This document shows, in pieces, positions 1 through 7,602 of a DNA stretch of 64,000 bases. Under the pieces are notes generated by a model, which was not told the DNA's origin, searched no databases, and was given only the letters and a program-made list of their open reading frames with translations. The stretch's first letter is position 1. Each line of letters opens with the position of its first letter. The stretch is from Herbaspirillum sp. meg3 (lineage in GTDB: Bacteria > Pseudomonadota > Gammaproteobacteria > Burkholderiales > Burkholderiaceae_D): assembly GCF_002257565.1 (NCBI RefSeq), contig NZ_CP022736.1:2852001-2916000 (forward strand), in the 5' to 3' direction. The position numbers and the translations under genes were made by a program.

Positions 1-50
1 CGCAACATCAGTCCCAGCTTCTTTCGTTTGCGTCTTTTACGCTTATTTTC

Positions 51-89
51 GTTGTACTTATTCGTTGTATTTCTTAGTTGTACTTTTCA
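51..89 (+). repeat. three 13-bp tandem repeats upstream of argC
   Basis: Three consecutive 13-bp units begin GTTGTACTT, GTTGTATTT and GTTGTACTT at 51, 64 and 77. The array ends just before the argC ribosome binding site. It could be a regulator site or a simple slippage array. Nothing else is recognisable in positions 1-104. Confidence 0.6.
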
Positions 90-104
90 TCAAGGAACTC
101 GATC

Positions 105-1034
105 ATGGCCTCTCCACTTGTCTTTATCGACGGCGACCAGGGCACCACCGGTTTGCAAATCCACGAACGCCTGCGCAACCGCAGCGATATCCAATTGGTG
201 ACACTGCCGGCGGCAGAACGCAAAGACCCATTGCGCCGTGCCGAAGCCATCAACGGCGCAGATATCGCCATTCTCTGCCTGCCTGACGCCGCTGCGAAGG
301 AAGCCGTCGCCGCCATCGAAAATCCAGCCGTGCGTGTGATCGACGCCAGTTCCGCCCATCGAACGACAGAGGGCTGGGTCTATGGTTTCCCCGAGATGGA
401 TGCCGGGCAAGCACAACTGATCGCGGGTGCAAAACGCGTGACCAATCCCGGCTGCTACCCGACTGGTGCGATCAGCCTGTTGCGCCCTCTGATACAGGCC
501 GGCTTACTGCCGCGCGACTATCCGGTCAATGTGCAGGCGGTTTCAGGCTATTCCGGTGGCGGCCGTCCTGCCGTTGAGCAGTACGAAGGCCCATCGGCGG
601 CACAGGCTTTGGCTTTTCAGGTATACGGCACCGCGCTCGCGCACAAACATCCGCCCGAGATGCAACGCTATACAGGGCTGACTCATCGTCCGATCTTCGT
701 GCCTGCTTATGGTGCTTTTCGCCAGGGCATCGTGCTGACCGTTCCGCTGGAACTGCGTCTGCTCGCCGAGGGCGTCACAGGGGAACAATTGCATGCAGCC
801 CTGAACAGCCACTACGCCGGTTCGCAACATGTGCGGGTGATCTCTCTGGAAGAAAGCAAGACATTGACACACCTTAATCCTCAGGCCCTCAACGGTACCA
901 ATGACATGGATCTGGGCGTGTTCATCAATGAGGAGCACGGGCATGTACTGTTGTCGGCAGTATTCGACAATCTGGGCAAGGGAGCGTCCGGTGCGGCGGT
1001 GCAGAATCTCGATCTCATGCTGGCGCACGGCTGA
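105..1034 (+). CDS. argC: N-acetyl-gamma-glutamyl-phosphate reductase, type 2
   Basis: This enzyme reduces N-acetyl-glutamyl phosphate to the semialdehyde with NADPH in cytoplasmic arginine biosynthesis. The 309-residue protein has the short type 2 length. Its N-terminus carries a nucleotide-binding segment (FIDGDQGTTG, residues 7-16). The catalytic cysteine is C117 in the motif NPGCYPTGA. I chose the ATG at 105 because AAGGAA lies a few bases upstream; an in-frame TTG at 78 sits inside a tandem repeat and has no ribosome site. The gene stands alone and ends in a strong terminator. Confidence 0.95.
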   Translation: MASPLVFIDGDQGTTGLQIHERLRNRSDIQLVTLPAAERKDPLRRAEAINGADIAILCLPDAAAKEAVAAIENPAVRVIDASSAHRTTEGWVYGFPEMDAGQAQLIAGAKRVTNPGCYPTGAISLLRPLIQAGLLPRDYPVNVQAVSGYSGGGRPAVEQYEGPSAAQALAFQVYGTALAHKHPPEMQRYTGLTHRPIFVPAYGAFRQGIVLTVPLELRLLAEGVTGEQLHAALNSHYAGSQHVRVISLEESKTLTHLNPQALNGTNDMDLGVFINEEHGHVLLSAVFDNLGKGASGAAVQNLDLMLAHG

Positions 1035-1076
1035 CCTGCAGCTACCCTGCTGACGGGACTGTGAGCTTCACCAAAC

Positions 1077-1102
1077 AAAAAAGCCGCATCAGCGGCTTTT
1101 TT
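1077..1102. terminator. bidirectional terminator between argC and araC-type gene
   Basis: An A-tract, GCCGC, a four-base loop, GCGGC and a T-tract form an 11-bp stem. It can stop argC from the left and the AraC-type gene from the right. Confidence 0.9.
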
Positions 1103-1134
1103 GACGAGCAGACGCCATCACCACCGGCAGCGTG

Positions 1135-2127
1135 CTAAGACGACGAAACGCTGACCTCGGCAGCTCTGACCTTGCCATCGTTGCCATCAGTATCGTTGGT
1201 GGCCGGCACGATAGCCTGAAGTGATACTTTGCGGCCATGCTCTCTCGGCGAACATCCCATGGCCCTCTTGAATGCTTTGCCGAAAGCGCTTTCAGATTCG
1301 TAACCCAGCGACAAGGCGATGGCAGAAGTCGACTCGCGCGAATTCTTCAGGCGATCGCCCGCCAGCAACATCCTCCAGCGCGTCAGGTATTCCATCGGCG
1401 TCGTCCCGACCGTCTGCTTGAAACGCAAGGCGAACACCGACCTCGACATCCCGACACGCTCTGCAAGCTTCTGCAATGTCCAATCGTGTCCGGGGTCATC
1501 GTGCATGGATCGGATCGCCGCGCCCATCTGCTTGTCCGCCAGTGCAAACAGCCACCCGATGCCTTGCGTTGCCCCATCTGACAGGTGCAGCCGCAATGCC
1601 TGCACCAGCATCATGTAAGCGAGTTGTTGTGTGATCAGCGAGCCACCCGGTTGCGGATCCCGCACCTCATCTCTCATGCGCTCCAGCGACCACCGCATAG
1701 CCGCCTTGTCGGACTCCTTGCGGATATGAATGATGGGCGCCAATGCGCTCAGCAGAAAATCAGCATGACTTCCTGTCAGAACAAAATGACCGCCGACGAG
1801 ATAGCAGCTTCCTGCTTTTTTCTCGACGACATCCTGATCCGAGCGCCATTTGGAACGGTACACGCCGAAATCGACCGGTTCGGCAGACAAATCCGTCGCC
1901 AGCCGGAACGGCGGCCCCGGCGGCAAGAGGTAGCACTCCCCAGCGGTCAGCAAAACCGCTTCGGGAACACATTCCACCGATAACCAGCATTGACCGGAAA
2001 CCACGGCGTAACACTTGATACCGGGATGTTCCGGCCATTGGATCGCCGTCTCGCCCGGGATCTCGAATCCACCGGCGACATAACTTCGCGGTTTAAACAG
2101 CGACAACACATCTGAGAGCGGATCCAT
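1135..2127 (-). CDS. AraC family transcriptional regulator (cupin N-terminus)
   Basis: The protein has about 330 residues. Its N-terminal half looks like the AraC-binding cupin (MDPLSDVLSLFKPRSYVAG then a WPEHPGIKCYAVVSG segment). The C-terminal third is a double helix-turn-helix with the typical W-x-M-LAGDRL and SLGYESESAFGKAFKRAMG motifs. I set the start at 2127 because GGAG precedes it; an open frame extends 31 codons further upstream without support. It is divergent from the SDR gene at 2253, a common arrangement in which the regulator controls the neighbouring oxidoreductase. The inducer is unknown. Confidence 0.88.
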   Translation of the reverse strand: MDPLSDVLSLFKPRSYVAGGFEIPGETAIQWPEHPGIKCYAVVSGQCWLSVECVPEAVLLTAGECYLLPPGPPFRLATDLSAEPVDFGVYRSKWRSDQDVVEKKAGSCYLVGGHFVLTGSHADFLLSALAPIIHIRKESDKAAMRWSLERMRDEVRDPQPGGSLITQQLAYMMLVQALRLHLSDGATQGIGWLFALADKQMGAAIRSMHDDPGHDWTLQKLAERVGMSRSVFALRFKQTVGTTPMEYLTRWRMLLAGDRLKNSRESTSAIALSLGYESESAFGKAFKRAMGCSPREHGRKVSLQAIVPATNDTDGNDGKVRAAEVSVSSS

Positions 2128-2252
2128 AGATCTCCGGACGATTGAACCAATAATACGGACTTTATCGCATTGATGGTATGGATACAAGCGCCTATATTCA
2201 ACACCATCGGACGGCAGCAAAAGTCCTCAACTGAAACAAAGGTAAATTCATC

Positions 2253-3146
2253 ATGCGTATTTTTGTTACCGGCGCGACCGGTTTCATCGGTTCGGTCATC
2301 GTTGCCGAACTCATCAAGGCCGGCCATCAGGTACTTGGGCTAAGCCGATCGGAAGCAGGCGCCCAATCCCTGATGGCGGCGGGTGCCGAAGTGTTTCGAG
2401 GCGATCTGGAAGACCTGGACAGCCTGCACCGTGGAGCAGCCATGTCGGACGGCGTCATCCATACCGCCTTCAACCACGACTTCTCGAAGTTTGTCGCAAA
2501 CTGCGAAGCGGACGGGGAGGCCATTCAAGCGATGGGAGCCGCCCTCGCCGGTTCCGATCGTCCTCTCATCATCACCTCTGCTACCGGCATGGGAGCCGTT
2601 GCTCCGGGGCAGCCGGCAACGGAAGACAACTTCAACCCCAATCATCCGAACCCGCGCAAGGCATCGGAACTGGCGGGTATTTCAGTCGCGAGCCGCGGCG
2701 TGAACGTGTCGGTCGTCCGGCTTCCGCAGGTACATGACACCGTCAGGCAAGGTCTCATCAGCCCATTGGTGCAAATAGCACGTGAAAAAGGCGTCTCGGC
2801 GTTTGTCGGCGAGGGCCGGAATCGCTGGCCTGCGGCACACGTGAGCGATGTTGCCCGGCTTTACCGACTGGCATTGGAGCGCCGGCAAGCCGGCAGCCGA
2901 TATCACGCCGTGGCGGAAGAAGGCATATCGGTTCGGGATATCGCGGAAGTCATCGGCAAAGGTCTGAAGATACCGGTCGTCAGCCTGCCTCCCGAAGAAG
3001 CGGCGGCGCATTTCGGATGGCTCGGTGATTTTGTCGGCCGCGATCTCCCCGCTTCAGGCGCCCAGACACAGGCTTTGCTCAATTGGCAGCCGGCAGGCCC
3101 CGGACTGATTGCGGATCTGGAGCGGATGAAATACGTTCAGGAGTAA
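2253..3146 (+). CDS. SDR family NAD(P)-dependent oxidoreductase / epimerase-like
   Basis: The 297-residue protein opens with the extended-SDR dinucleotide site FVTGATGFIGS (residues 4-14). The usual Tyr-x-x-x-Lys pair is not obvious; the matching region reads NPRKASELAG, so it may be an atypical SDR that binds NAD(P) or acts on a quinone-like substrate. It is divergent from the AraC-type regulator, with about 125 bp of shared promoter region. The substrate cannot be inferred. Confidence 0.85.
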   Translation: MRIFVTGATGFIGSVIVAELIKAGHQVLGLSRSEAGAQSLMAAGAEVFRGDLEDLDSLHRGAAMSDGVIHTAFNHDFSKFVANCEADGEAIQAMGAALAGSDRPLIITSATGMGAVAPGQPATEDNFNPNHPNPRKASELAGISVASRGVNVSVVRLPQVHDTVRQGLISPLVQIAREKGVSAFVGEGRNRWPAAHVSDVARLYRLALERRQAGSRYHAVAEEGISVRDIAEVIGKGLKIPVVSLPPEEAAAHFGWLGDFVGRDLPASGAQTQALLNWQPAGPGLIADLERMKYVQE

Positions 3147-3168
3147 AAGACAGGCAACGCAGGTGCAT

Positions 3169-3197
3169 ACCGGGCGGCGTTATCACGCTGCCCGGGT
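3169..3197. terminator. possible hairpin terminator between convergent genes
   Basis: ACCGGGCGGCG at 3169 pairs with CGCTGCCCGGGT at 3186 around a short loop. It lies between the converging SDR and MarR genes. No T-tract follows on either side, so intrinsic termination is uncertain. Confidence 0.4.
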
Positions 3198-3212
3198 ACG
3201 TGGCATAGATGC

Positions 3213-3677
3213 TCAGCGTTCGCCTTCCAGATTTGACTGGATGTTTTTCAACAGCGTCACCAGATCCTCGCACTGGCTTTCGGACAAGCCCACCACGGCA
3301 CGTTCCAATATCTGCGCACCGGTTTTTCTGAGATCGCGCTGCAGCGCCTCCCCTTGCGCACTCAATTGCAGCCGTACGCTGCGCCGGTCTTTGAGGTCTT
3401 CTTTGGATTCCAGATCGCCGTGTTCACGCAATCCTTTCACCAGGCGTGTGAGCTGCGCCTTATCCCGCCCGGAATGCGCCGCCAGATCACTCAGCGTAGC
3501 GCCAGGATGACGCGAAAAATAATCGAGCACCCGGCTTTCCATGTGCGTAATCCCGCGAGCATCCTCGCGAAAAGCCTGCGATCGCCCCGAACGGTAAAGA
3601 TGCATCACGGTGTGAATTGCATCAAAGACCCTTTCGGCGGCAGGTGATTGGTTGACTTTATCAACTTGTTTTTTCAT
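3213..3677 (-). CDS. MarR family transcriptional regulator
   Basis: The 154-residue protein has the MarR winged-helix arrangement: an N-terminal dimerisation helix, ATLSDLAAHSGRDKAQLTRLVKGL as recognition region (residues about 80-103) and the wing with DRRSVRLQLSAQG. It is divergent from the siderophore-interacting protein at 3704, with only 26 bp between start codons. Two near-identical 15-bp inverted repeats lie in and beside its own start, which suggests autorepression and shared control of both genes. Confidence 0.88.
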   Translation of the reverse strand: MKKQVDKVNQSPAAERVFDAIHTVMHLYRSGRSQAFREDARGITHMESRVLDYFSRHPGATLSDLAAHSGRDKAQLTRLVKGLREHGDLESKEDLKDRRSVRLQLSAQGEALQRDLRKTGAQILERAVVGLSESQCEDLVTLLKNIQSNLEGER

Positions 3678-3695
3678 AATGATGACATTATCAAC
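3651..3695. promoter_or_regulatory. paired operators for the MarR regulator
   Basis: GTTGACTTTATCAAC (3651-3665) is a perfect GTTGA-N5-TCAAC inverted repeat. GATGACATTATCAAC (3681-3695) is the same site with one mismatch. Their starts are exactly 30 bp apart, near three helical turns, so dimers would bind on the same face. The first overlaps codons 5-9 of the MarR gene. The assignment to this MarR protein is inferred from position. Confidence 0.6.
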
Positions 3696-3703
3696 TAATT
3701 TTT

Positions 3704-4447
3704 ATGATCATGGAATCCAAGACAACAACCCGTGAAGTACAGCGCATACGCTACGACCTCAAGATTCGCGACGTCAAAGTCAGCGATGTCCGCCAGATTG
3801 GCGCCAATATGCTCAGCGTCACTTTCCAGGGAGACGCGCTGGCAGATTTTGTATCGCTTTCGTTCGACGACCACGTGAAGTTCATTTTCCCGGATGCAAC
3901 GGGAACCTCCGTTCGGCGCGACTATACGCCATGCAACCACGACGGACAACGCAAAGAGCTCGTATTGGAGTTCGCGCTGCACGCGGAAGGTGCAGCCACT
4001 GACTGGGCGCGCCGGGCAAAAGTCGGCATGGACGCCGTCATCGCCGGCCCGCGCGGCTCGATGGTGGTGCCGACGGATTACGATTGGCATCTGCTGGTCG
4101 GCGACTTGTCTGCCGTACCGGCCATCAGCCGGCGCCTCAAAGAACTGGCTCCGGGTGTCAAGGTGACGGCTATTGTCGAGGTGGAGCAAATGGGCGACAT
4201 CAGACAGTTCGAGACACTGGCCGATCTTGATATCAAATGGGTCAGCTCCGGCGAAGAACTGCTCACCGCTATCCGCAACATGGATCTGCCTGCAGGAGAC
4301 GGCTATATCTGGGCTGCCGGCGAGGCCGCTACGATGAAGTCCGTGCGCGCCGTCCTGGCCGACGAGAAACAGCATCCGAAAGAAGCCATGCGCGTATCCG
4401 CCTACTGGAAGCGCGGCGCAACCGATTTCCACGAGAAACTGGACTGA
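3704..4447 (+). CDS. siderophore-interacting protein, ferric-siderophore reductase type
   Basis: The 247-residue protein matches the FAD-binding SIP/ViuB family. It has the flavin-binding motif RRDYTPC (residues about 65-71, from the RxYT pattern), a PRGSMVVPTDYDWHLLVGDLSAVPA segment in the nucleotide-binding half, and the family's C-terminal AYWKRGATDFHEK. Members reduce ferric siderophores in the cytoplasm with NAD(P)H to release iron. ATGs occur at 3704 and 3710; either could be used. It is probably under the divergent MarR regulator. No Fur box is evident. Confidence 0.9.
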   Translation: MIMESKTTTREVQRIRYDLKIRDVKVSDVRQIGANMLSVTFQGDALADFVSLSFDDHVKFIFPDATGTSVRRDYTPCNHDGQRKELVLEFALHAEGAATDWARRAKVGMDAVIAGPRGSMVVPTDYDWHLLVGDLSAVPAISRRLKELAPGVKVTAIVEVEQMGDIRQFETLADLDIKWVSSGEELLTAIRNMDLPAGDGYIWAAGEAATMKSVRAVLADEKQHPKEAMRVSAYWKRGATDFHEKLD

Positions 4448-4518
4448 CTCCGAAGGGACTCCGTCGTTGCCAATATGCAGCTCATTGATGGGAAAGCCTC
4501 CCTGTCGCCATCGTGTTA

Positions 4519-4546
4519 ATATACGTTTCATATACGCTATGTATAT
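4519..4546 (+). promoter_or_regulatory. ATATAC inverted/direct repeats, probable autoregulatory operator
   Basis: ATATAC occurs at 4519 and 4530, and its complement GTATAT at 4541. The last two form a perfect inverted repeat with a 5-bp spacer. The site lies about 40 bp before the ParD-like gene in an AT-rich promoter region, which fits the self-repression usual for ribbon-helix-helix antitoxin-like proteins. Confidence 0.5.
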
Positions 4547-4581
4547 ATTTTATATAAACACCATATCATCGACAGGCAGTC

Positions 4582-4809
4582 ATGGGAATCGTCAAAATCA
4601 CTGAGCAGATGCATACGAATCTGCGCGTCACCAGCGGCGCAATGAGCCGCTCGATCAATTCACAAGCCGAACACTGGCTTCGCGTAGGCATGATGGCCGA
4701 GCTGAATCCCGGCCTTTGTTATAACGACATCTGCCAAAAACTGATCGAGGCGGAACAACAGGCCGCCGGCTCTCCACAGGAAATAACCCTGGCGCTTGAG
4801 AAAGCATGA
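4582..4809 (+). CDS. ParD-like protein (antitoxin-like)
   Basis: This 75-residue protein resembles the ParD_like family. It begins with a short basic beta-strand region (MGIVKITEQMHTNLRV) followed by SRSINSQAEHWLRVGMMAE, the ribbon-helix-helix dimer helix. No ParE toxin follows. Instead its stop codon overlaps the start of a methionine aminopeptidase (ATGA). I recall the same pairing in other proteobacteria, so the protein may regulate the aminopeptidase rather than neutralise a toxin. That role is inference. Confidence 0.75.
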   Translation: MGIVKITEQMHTNLRVTSGAMSRSINSQAEHWLRVGMMAELNPGLCYNDICQKLIEAEQQAAGSPQEITLALEKA

Positions 4810-5603
4810 TGAGCGAACAAGTCATCCTCAAGTCGCCGTCCGATATTGCAATGCTGCGCAAGGCAGGCGCCCTGGCCGCCGATGTCCTCCGCATGATTGG
4901 CGAACACGTGCGCCCCGGCGTCACCACCAACCAGTTAGACCAGATATGTCACGACTACATCGTTGATGTTCTTGGCGCAGTGCCCATCAATATCGGCTAT
5001 AACGGCTACCCCAAAACGGTCTGCACCTCGGTCAACCATGTGATCTGTCACGGCATACCGTCCGACAAGCCTTTGAAAAATGGCGATATCGTCAATATCG
5101 ACGTCGCGCTGACAAAAGACGGGTGGCATGGCGACACCAGCCGCATGTATTTTGTGGGGCAGCCCAGCATCCTCGCGAAACGGCTGGTGGATACAACCTA
5201 TGAGGCCATGCGTGCAGGCATTCTCGCCGTAAAACCCGGGGCAACTCTGGGCGATATTGGCCATGCGATTCAATCGGTGGCACACAGGGAAGGTTTTAGC
5301 GTCGTGCGGGAGTATTGCGGCCATGGCATCGGCCAGATCTATCACGAGGATCTGCAGGTGCTGCATTACGGTCAGCCGGGCGAAGGTCTGGCGCTGCAAA
5401 CGGGAATGGTATTCACGATTGAGCCTATGATCAACGCGGGCAAACGGCATTCCAAAGAACTGCCTGACGGATGGACCGTGGTCACCAAGGATCACTCCCT
5501 GTCTGCCCAATGGGAGCATATGGTTGCGGTGACCGAAACGGGCTTTGAAGTGCTGACGCTGTGGCCGGACGGATTTGGAGCGTATGCGCCGCTGACGGCC
5601 TGA
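4806..5603 (+). CDS. map: type I methionine aminopeptidase
   Basis: This enzyme removes N-terminal methionine from nascent proteins in the cytoplasm. All five dimetal ligands are visible: D99, D110, H173 (CGHGIG), E206 (IEP) and E237, and the substrate-contacting H82 lies in CHG. At 265 residues it is the standard bacterial length. Its start overlaps the stop of the ParD-like gene, so translation is coupled. It is not beside rpsB or glnD, where the housekeeping map often lies, so it may be a second, conditionally expressed copy. Confidence 0.93.
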   Translation: MMSEQVILKSPSDIAMLRKAGALAADVLRMIGEHVRPGVTTNQLDQICHDYIVDVLGAVPINIGYNGYPKTVCTSVNHVICHGIPSDKPLKNGDIVNIDVALTKDGWHGDTSRMYFVGQPSILAKRLVDTTYEAMRAGILAVKPGATLGDIGHAIQSVAHREGFSVVREYCGHGIGQIYHEDLQVLHYGQPGEGLALQTGMVFTIEPMINAGKRHSKELPDGWTVVTKDHSLSAQWEHMVAVTETGFEVLTLWPDGFGAYAPLTA

Positions 5604-5684
5604 TGCCATGAAGAGGCGAACCGGGAGTAGCAAAACCGCGCAAAAGAATTGTTTTGCTTAATCTTATCGTCGATAATTGTCGCC

Positions 5685-5933
5685 ATGAACGACACAACAA
5701 ACCGCCCCCCACTTCCCGATCGTCTCTCAATCGATCCTCGCAGCCCTTTCTACAACGCTGCGATCTTTGAACACAACGTTGGCATCCGGCTCAACGATAA
5801 AGAGCGCACTGATGTTGACGAATATTGCATCAGTGAAGGCTGGATCAAAGTCCCCGCCGGCAAGGCGCTGGATCGCAAGGGCAATCCCTTGATGACCAAA
5901 GTCAAAGGCAAGGTCGAAGCTTTCTATCGCTAG
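5685..5933 (+). CDS. DUF3297 family protein
   Basis: The 82-residue protein matches the small conserved DUF3297 family: an N-terminal PPLPDRLSIDPRSPFY segment, then HNVGIRLNDKERTDVDEYC, and a C-terminal GNPLMTKVKGKVEAFYR. It has no signal peptide or membrane segment. I chose the ATG at 5685 over an upstream in-frame TTG because the shorter form starts where the family does. The function is unknown. Confidence 0.85.
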   Translation: MNDTTNRPPLPDRLSIDPRSPFYNAAIFEHNVGIRLNDKERTDVDEYCISEGWIKVPAGKALDRKGNPLMTKVKGKVEAFYR

Positions 5934-5976
5934 AAACGGCCGTTTGTTCCGTATTTTTATTCCTGTAATTCTCTGC

Positions 5977-6014
5977 AAGGGCACGTGCGCCAATTGTTGG
6001 CGACGTGCCCTTTT
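5977..6014 (+). terminator. long-stem terminator after DUF3297
   Basis: AAGGGCACGT and CGCCAA pair with TTGGCG and ACGTGCCCTT around a three-base loop, with one bulged G, followed by a T-run. It separates the DUF3297 gene from the HD-domain gene. Confidence 0.85.
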
Positions 6015-6086
6015 GACCGGTTGCGGACTGCGTTCTTAAAAACGTCCGCGTAGTTATTCTCTCCGACAATAGGTGAAAGCAAGGCT

Positions 6087-6680
6087 ATGGAATTGGCGCG
6101 ATTGGAAAAACAGCTGAGTTTTCTCAGAGAAATCGATCGGTTGAAAGCCGTTGTCCGGCAATCGCCGCTGCTTGACAAAAGCCGGAAAGAAAACTCCGCT
6201 GAACATTCCTGGCATCTGGCCATGTATGCGCTGCTGCTCACCGAATATGCCTGTGCGCCGGTGAATCCCAATCGCGTTGTGCAGATGCTCCTGTTGCATG
6301 ACATTGTCGAGATTGACGTCGGTGATTTTCCCATTCATGGCGGGTCGTCAGCGGGGGTACAAGCCGAACAGGAAGCGAAGGCCGCAGTGCGACTCTTTGG
6401 CCTCCTGCCGCAGCCTGAAGGCAATGAGTTTCTGTCGTTGTGGCAAGAGTTTGAACGCGGAGAAACCGAGGATGCCAGGTTCGCCAAAGCGCTTGATCGC
6501 TTTCAGCCTCTCCTGATCAATATCTTTACCGGCGGCGGCACCTGGACAGAGAACGGTGTTTCACTGGAACAAGTGCTCTCCCGCTACGGCCCTGTTATTC
6601 AAAAAGGCGCGCCCTTTTTGTGGACGGCATGCGAGCAGTGGGTAAGACAACACTTTGCGCAGCAAGCGTCGGGCAGCTAG
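6087..6680 (+). CDS. HD domain hydrolase, YfbR/HDDC2-like
   Basis: The 197-residue protein carries the HD phosphohydrolase metal site: H in SAEHSWHLAMYAL (residues about 38-50), the HD pair in LLLHDIVEIDVGD (about 70-82), and a later conserved D in RFAKALDRFQPLL. This subgroup hydrolyses deoxynucleoside 5'-monophosphates or related small phosphates. A ribosome site (AAGG) precedes the ATG. It is convergent with the pseudouridine synthase, 19 bp apart. The exact substrate is not evident. Confidence 0.85.
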   Translation: MELARLEKQLSFLREIDRLKAVVRQSPLLDKSRKENSAEHSWHLAMYALLLTEYACAPVNPNRVVQMLLLHDIVEIDVGDFPIHGGSSAGVQAEQEAKAAVRLFGLLPQPEGNEFLSLWQEFERGETEDARFAKALDRFQPLLINIFTGGGTWTENGVSLEQVLSRYGPVIQKGAPFLWTACEQWVRQHFAQQASGS

Positions 6681-6699
6681 AGAGACAAATAGAGACAAA

Positions 6700-7602
6700 T
6701 CAAAGTCTTCTCAGGCTTTCGAAATAACGCACATCTCCGCTCAATGGATCAGTGAAAGCAATCGAGCGCGCCAGCAATTTCAACGGAGCGTCGTAGTTAT
6801 CGGCCGCGTCAGCCGGTGCCGTATGCGGGTAGAAGCTGTCATTAAGAATAGGGATACCCAGCGCGGCCATATGTACACGTAGTTGATGCTTGCGCCCGGT
6901 CACTGGGTTGAGCCGGTACAACGCCTGATTTCCTCGGCGCTCAATCAGATCGATATGCGTTTCCGAGTTCGCCTCACCCGCCTCTTCGCGCATCAGGAAA
7001 AACTTGTCTGCATCCACCAGACGGCTGCGGTACACGAAAGGAAAATCGCGCCCTTCCAGCAAACCCGCCAACGCCTCATAGGTCTTGTCCATCGTGCGTT
7101 GCTGGAACATTGACTGATACGCGCCGCGACTATCCGGATTATGCGAAAAGATGATGACACCGGCGGTCTCGCGGTCGAGACGATGGATCGGTGTCAGATT
7201 ATCCAGCCCGGTTTTCTTCTTGAGGCGTACGAGCAAACTTTCTTGCAAAAAACGGCCTGTCGGGATCACCGGCACGAAGTGCGGTTTATCGACCACCAGC
7301 AGATGATCGTCCTGATGCAGGATGGTTTCTTCGAAAGGAATCGCCTCTTCCCGTCCCTCCAGATCGCGATAATAAAAGATGCAGTCGCCGCGCCGGTATG
7401 GCGATGCAGGCGTCATGGCTTCACCCCGCTGATTAACGACCTCGCCGCGCGCCATACGCTGCCGCCAGGTATCTTCCGACACCCCGGGAAACCGCGCGCA
7501 CAGGAATACCAGCATGTCGCGCCACTGTTGCGGCGGATCTTGCAGCCACAGATAACTTGGCGCGACGCCGTCTTTCAACGGCAAAGGTGCTTTCAGTTTC
7601 AT
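6700..7602 (-). CDS. RluA-type pseudouridine synthase
   Basis: The roughly 300-residue protein converts uridine to pseudouridine in RNA. It has the catalytic motif HRLDRETAG with the nucleophilic Asp and the C-terminal RKHQLRVHMAALG signature. I set the start at 7602 because this ATG overlaps the hipA stop (ATGA), so it is translationally coupled to the hipBA operon. A longer frame to 7641 would run into hipA. The target RNA position cannot be assigned. Confidence 0.88.
   Translation of the reverse strand: MKLKAPLPLKDGVAPSYLWLQDPPQQWRDMLVFLCARFPGVSEDTWRQRMARGEVVNQRGEAMTPASPYRRGDCIFYYRDLEGREEAIPFEETILHQDDHLLVVDKPHFVPVIPTGRFLQESLLVRLKKKTGLDNLTPIHRLDRETAGVIIFSHNPDSRGAYQSMFQQRTMDKTYEALAGLLEGRDFPFVYRSRLVDADKFFLMREEAGEANSETHIDLIERRGNQALYRLNPVTGRKHQLRVHMAALGIPILNDSFYPHTAPADAADNYDAPLKLLARSIAFTDPLSGDVRYFESLRRL

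Noticed and set aside
78..104. Upstream TTG start for argC
   Set aside because: It lies in a tandem repeat without a ribosome site; the ATG at 105 has AAGGAA and fits the family N-terminus.
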